From Tissierella sp. MB52-C2 (lineage in GTDB: Bacteria > Bacillota > Clostridia > Tissierellales > Tissierellaceae), in assembly GCF_030931715.1 (NCBI RefSeq), contig NZ_CP133261.1:434001-498000 (forward strand): a DNA stretch of 64,000 nt. Direction: 5' to 3'. This document shows positions 61,320 to 64,000 of this stretch, piece by piece. A model generated the notes under the pieces. The model saw only the letters and a program-made list of their open reading frames with translations. It made no database searches and was not told the origin of the DNA. Within the stretch, counting starts at the first letter, position 1, and each line of letters begins with the position of its first letter. A program made the position numbers and the translations under genes.

Positions 61320-61778
61320 ATGTCTGGTTTAAGCAATATAATTGAGAGATTTATTAAGTCTATGATAGAAATAGCAGAAGACAGTACAATTGAAATTCAA
61401 AGAAATGAGTTAGCCGAAAAATTTGATTGTGCCCCTTCTCAAATAAATTATGTATTAACAACTAGATTTACACCTTATAAAGGATATTATATTGAGAGTA
61501 GAAGAGGTGGCGGTGGGTATATTAAGATTATAAAAGTAGGAATAGATACCAATGAAGATATAAATAATATTATTTCAGATACTATTGGTGAATCTATTAC
61601 TAGGAATAAGGCATATCATATAATTGATGGGCTAGTTGAAGAAGAATTTATAAGTGAAAGAGAAGGAAAGATAATAAAGTCTGTAATGGAGGATAGGGCT
61701 TTAAGTATTGAAACTGTAGATAATAGAAATAAATTGAGAGCTAATATATTAAAAAATATTTTGTTAATCCTTATCTAA
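61320..61778 (+). CDS. ctsR: CtsR, transcriptional repressor of class III stress genes
   Basis: 152 residues. ATG 61320 follows GAGGAGG; an in-frame start at 61281 is within the operator. The winged helix-turn-helix (RNELAEKFDCAPSQINYVL) and the glycine-rich wing with SRRGGGGYIKI are intact; the latter senses heat. The C-terminal half binds McsB/ClpC. It is the first gene of the ctsR-mcsA-mcsB-clpC operon, 15 bases before mcsA. Confidence 0.96.
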   Translation: MSGLSNIIERFIKSMIEIAEDSTIEIQRNELAEKFDCAPSQINYVLTTRFTPYKGYYIESRRGGGGYIKIIKVGIDTNEDINNIISDTIGESITRNKAYHIIDGLVEEEFISEREGKIIKSVMEDRALSIETVDNRNKLRANILKNILLILI

Positions 61779-61793
61779 GCAGGAGGTGGTTTT

Positions 61794-62312
61794 ATGTTAT
61801 GTCAATCATGTAATAAAAATAATGCTACTATTCACTTTACAAAGATAATCAATGGAAATATAGAAGAAACTCACTTGTGTGATCAGTGCGCTCAGAAGAA
61901 TAACGATTTTGATTTAGATTTTCCATTTCCATTCCAAAAGATTTTTACAGGACTTATAAGTTCAGCTCAAGAAGGTCAACCTGAATTTAAGAATATTAGC
62001 TGCCCAAAATGCGGCTTAACATATAAGAAGTTTTTAGAAGGAGGAAGGTTTGGATGCAATGAGTGTTATGAAGCCTTCAAAGAAGATGTTGAATCTTTAT
62101 TAAAAGGGATTCATGGTCATACTGAGCATAAGGGGAAAATTGCAGTTAGAGCAAATAACAAGATTCTTAATAAAAGAGCAATTAATTCATTGAGGAAAGA
62201 ACTAGAAGAATCCATAGTTAAGGAAGATTTTGAAAGAGCTGCGTTCCTAAGGGATGAAATAAAAAGATTAAGTTGTGATATTAGTAGTCAAGGATGTGAT
62301 AAAAATGACTAA
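61794..62312 (+). CDS. mcsA: McsA, activator of the McsB protein arginine kinase
   Basis: 172 residues, ATG after AGGAGGTGG. Four CxxC pairs bind zinc: CQSCNKN, CDQCAQ, CPKCGL and CNECYE. The C-terminal 35 residues are a UVR/coiled-coil motif (ESIVKEDFERAAFLRDEI). McsA stimulates McsB and links it to substrates. It overlaps the mcsB start by 8 bases. Confidence 0.95.
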   Translation: MLCQSCNKNNATIHFTKIINGNIEETHLCDQCAQKNNDFDLDFPFPFQKIFTGLISSAQEGQPEFKNISCPKCGLTYKKFLEGGRFGCNECYEAFKEDVESLLKGIHGHTEHKGKIAVRANNKILNKRAINSLRKELEESIVKEDFERAAFLRDEIKRLSCDISSQGCDKND

Positions 62313-63330
62313 ATGGCTTGATAGTGTAGGCACAGATGAAGATGTAGTAATTAGTACTAGACTTAGAATAGCAAGAAATATATCAAATTATAAGTTTCCA
62401 GATTTTATGGCTATGGATGAAAGTCAAGCTGTAATAGAAGAAGTTTTAAATGCTATGAAAGATAATAAAGATATATATAGATTTTATAGAGTAGATGATT
62501 TATCTGAATTAGAAAGAGTTGAACTTGTAGAAGATCATTTAATAAGTCCAAGGTTAGCAAAATCTTCTAAGAATGGAGGATTTCTTCTAAGGGAAGATGA
62601 GAAGTCTACTATAATGATTAATGAAGAAGATCATATCCGTATACAAGTTTTATTGTCTGGGCTAAACACCCATGATGGGTGGGAAATTTGCTCGGAAATA
62701 GATGACCATTTAGAAAAAAATATTGAATATGCTTTTCACGAAAAGTTTGGATACCTAACATCTTGTCCAACTAATGTAGGTACAGGTCTTAGGGCCTCTG
62801 TGATGGTTCATTTACCATGTTTGTCAATGACTGGACATATAAATACTATAATAGATGGATTAGGAAAAATAGGGTTGACATCTAGAGGAATTTATGGAGA
62901 AGGATCTAAAGCATTGGGGCACTTATTTCAAATATCTAATCAAACTACTTTAGGAGAAAATGAAGAGGAGATAATTAAAAAATTAAATAGAGTAGTATTA
63001 CAAATAGTAGCAAGGGAAAGAAGCACTAGAGGATATATGCTAGATAAGAAAAAGATAGAGTTAGAAGATAAAATATTTAGATCCTTAGGTATTTTAAATT
63101 ATAGTAGGCTTATATCATCTACAGAAGCAATGGCACATTTATCTAATGTTAAATTAGGATGTGATGTGGCCATAATAAATAGTATTAATCCTAAGGATAT
63201 TGTTAAACTAATGATAGATATACAACCAGCCAATATACAAAGAAATTCCAATAGAGAAATGACTAAAGATGAAAGAGATATATATAGGGCACAAATAATA
63301 AGGAATAAATTTAGAAATATGGAGGGGTAG
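62305..63330 (+). CDS. mcsB: McsB, protein arginine kinase
   Basis: 341 residues. ATG 62305 has AAGGATGTG upstream and sits inside the end of mcsA; an in-frame start at 62275 is not preceded by a site. Phosphagen-kinase features are [13 protein letters not shown], the catalytic loop with [20 protein letters not shown] (catalytic Cys in TSCPTN) and [19 protein letters not shown]. The last 25 residues ([19 protein letters not shown]) form the phosphoarginine-binding allosteric end. It marks damaged proteins with phosphoarginine for ClpCP. Confidence 0.96.
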   Translation: MTKWLDSVGTDEDVVISTRLRIARNISNYKFPDFMAMDESQAVIEEVLNAMKDNKDIYRFYRVDDLSELERVELVEDHLISPRLAKSSKNGGFLLREDEKSTIMINEEDHIRIQVLLSGLNTHDGWEICSEIDDHLEKNIEYAFHEKFGYLTSCPTNVGTGLRASVMVHLPCLSMTGHINTIIDGLGKIGLTSRGIYGEGSKALGHLFQISNQTTLGENEEEIIKKLNRVVLQIVARERSTRGYMLDKKKIELEDKIFRSLGILNYSRLISSTEAMAHLSNVKLGCDVAIINSINPKDIVKLMIDIQPANIQRNSNREMTKDERDIYRAQIIRNKFRNMEG

Positions 63331-63334
63331 TAAT

Positions 63335-64000
63335 ATGGCAATGTTTGGAAGATTTACGGAAAGAGCACAAAGAGCAATACTATTATCTCAGGAACAAGCT
63401 AAGGAGCTAAAACATAATTATGTAGGTACAGAACATCTACTATTAGGCCTTATTGCAGAAGGAGAGGGAGTAGCTGCAAAAGCATTATCTAAATCAGGTG
63501 TTACCTTAGATAGGGCTAGGGAAGAAGTGATCTCTGCCATTGGTCAAGGTGAATATGGTGCAGATATTTTAGGGTTTACTCCTAGAACTAAAAGAATATT
63601 TGAATTGGGATTTGTAGAGGCTAGAAATTTAGGACATAATTATGTAGGAACAGAACACCTATTGCTTGGATTACTGGAGGAAGGCGAAGGTGTAGCCATA
63701 GTTGTATTAAAAAATCTAGGAGTAGATATAGCAAAATTATCAGAAATTATTCTTAGTATGACAACAGATGCAAATCAAAAAGGAGGACAAAATATAGAAT
63801 CGAGTAATTCAAATACTCCAAACCTAGCTAAATTTAGTATAGACTTAAATAAGATGGCTCAATCAGGAGAAATTGATCCTGTCATAGGTAGAACAAAGGA
63901 AATAGAAAGAGTAATCCAAATTTTAAGTAGAAGAACAAAAAACAATCCAGTTTTAATAGGCGAACCAGGAGTAGGAAAGACAGCCATAGCTGAAGGGCTA
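63335..64000 (+). CDS. clpC: ClpC ATPase, N-terminal part (cut by the window end)
   Basis: 222 codons are visible, ATG after GGAGGGGTAG. Both repeats of the N-terminal Clp domain are seen (each with [13 protein letters not shown], about residues 27 and 103), then a short linker and the first AAA+ domain with [18 protein letters not shown] and Walker [15 protein letters not shown] at the very end. The rest lies beyond the window. ClpC unfolds phosphoarginine-tagged proteins for ClpP. Confidence 0.96.
   Translation, partial: MAMFGRFTERAQRAILLSQEQAKELKHNYVGTEHLLLGLIAEGEGVAAKALSKSGVTLDRAREEVISAIGQGEYGADILGFTPRTKRIFELGFVEARNLGHNYVGTEHLLLGLLEEGEGVAIVVLKNLGVDIAKLSEIILSMTTDANQKGGQNIESSNSNTPNLAKFSIDLNKMAQSGEIDPVIGRTKEIERVIQILSRRTKNNPVLIGEPGVGKTAIAEGL

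Noticed and set aside
1-64000. CRISPR arrays, prophage, plasmid replication genes or integrons
   Set aside because: No regularly spaced direct repeats, phage structural genes, integrases or replication initiators were seen on either strand.

Overview
The window is AT-rich DNA from a spore-forming, anaerobic low-GC Firmicute, most likely a clostridial lineage such as Tissierellales. The evidence is the strong Shine-Dalgarno sites, the frequent TTG and GTG starts, a GerA/GerC/GerB spore-germination operon, a CtsR-McsA-McsB-ClpC operon, and A/T-rich codon use throughout. No rRNA, tRNA, CRISPR array or prophage was seen. Most genes are on the plus strand in short operons. The minus-strand genes are an FMN oxidoreductase/sfsA pair, an alpha/beta hydrolase, a TnpB element and hisC.

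Left part (1-16900): a DUF1905/C39-like protein, a PP2C phosphatase, an N-formylglutamate amidohydrolase-like protein and an M19 dipeptidase come first. They are followed by a GlnK/GlnL-type two-component system placed before an AGCS sodium/amino-acid symporter whose promoter carries three phased 10-bp repeats. Next is a tight cutC-ROK kinase-glycosylasparaginase operon that would fit salvage of GlcNAc-asparagine. An AraC regulator, an NAD-dependent epimerase, a decayed SDR gene, a kinase-like phosphotransferase, an S41 peptidase lipoprotein and a Nif3 protein complete this part.

Middle (16900-37700): M3 and M16C peptidases are interleaved with a rearranged duplication. An LspA-like gene is present once intact and once frameshifted, beside a 3' fragment of nif3 and a 3' remnant of an sfsA paralogue. 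Then comes an accessory stretch of small enzymes: seven GNAT acetyltransferase genes (one truncated), SAM methyltransferases, a SagB-type nitroreductase, an MBL hydrolase, a NUDIX hydrolase, a histidine phosphatase and a nucleotide-binding kinase. Three leaders here look regulatory. One is a long structured RNA whose final hairpin buries the ribosome binding site of an RNHCP zinc-ribbon gene. The other two are short leader peptides, one before a GNAT gene and one before a methyltransferase gene, each followed by a stem-loop.

Right part (37700-64000): the germination operon ends in a 70-residue GerD-type small membrane subunit. A TnpB-only IS200/IS605-type element sits just upstream of a hydrolase gene. 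A tmrB-like gene, a deoxyribosyltransferase-like gene, a methyltransferase and an ABC exporter follow. A 340-bp nested-palindrome element with terminal inverted repeats lies between a sirtuin gene and a METTL25-like methyltransferase. The remainder is housekeeping: a chemoreceptor, a 3-methyladenine glycosylase, Ndk, aspartokinase, an AI-2E-family transporter, HisC, an EF-G-like GTPase, and the CtsR-controlled protein quality-control operon running off the end in clpC.
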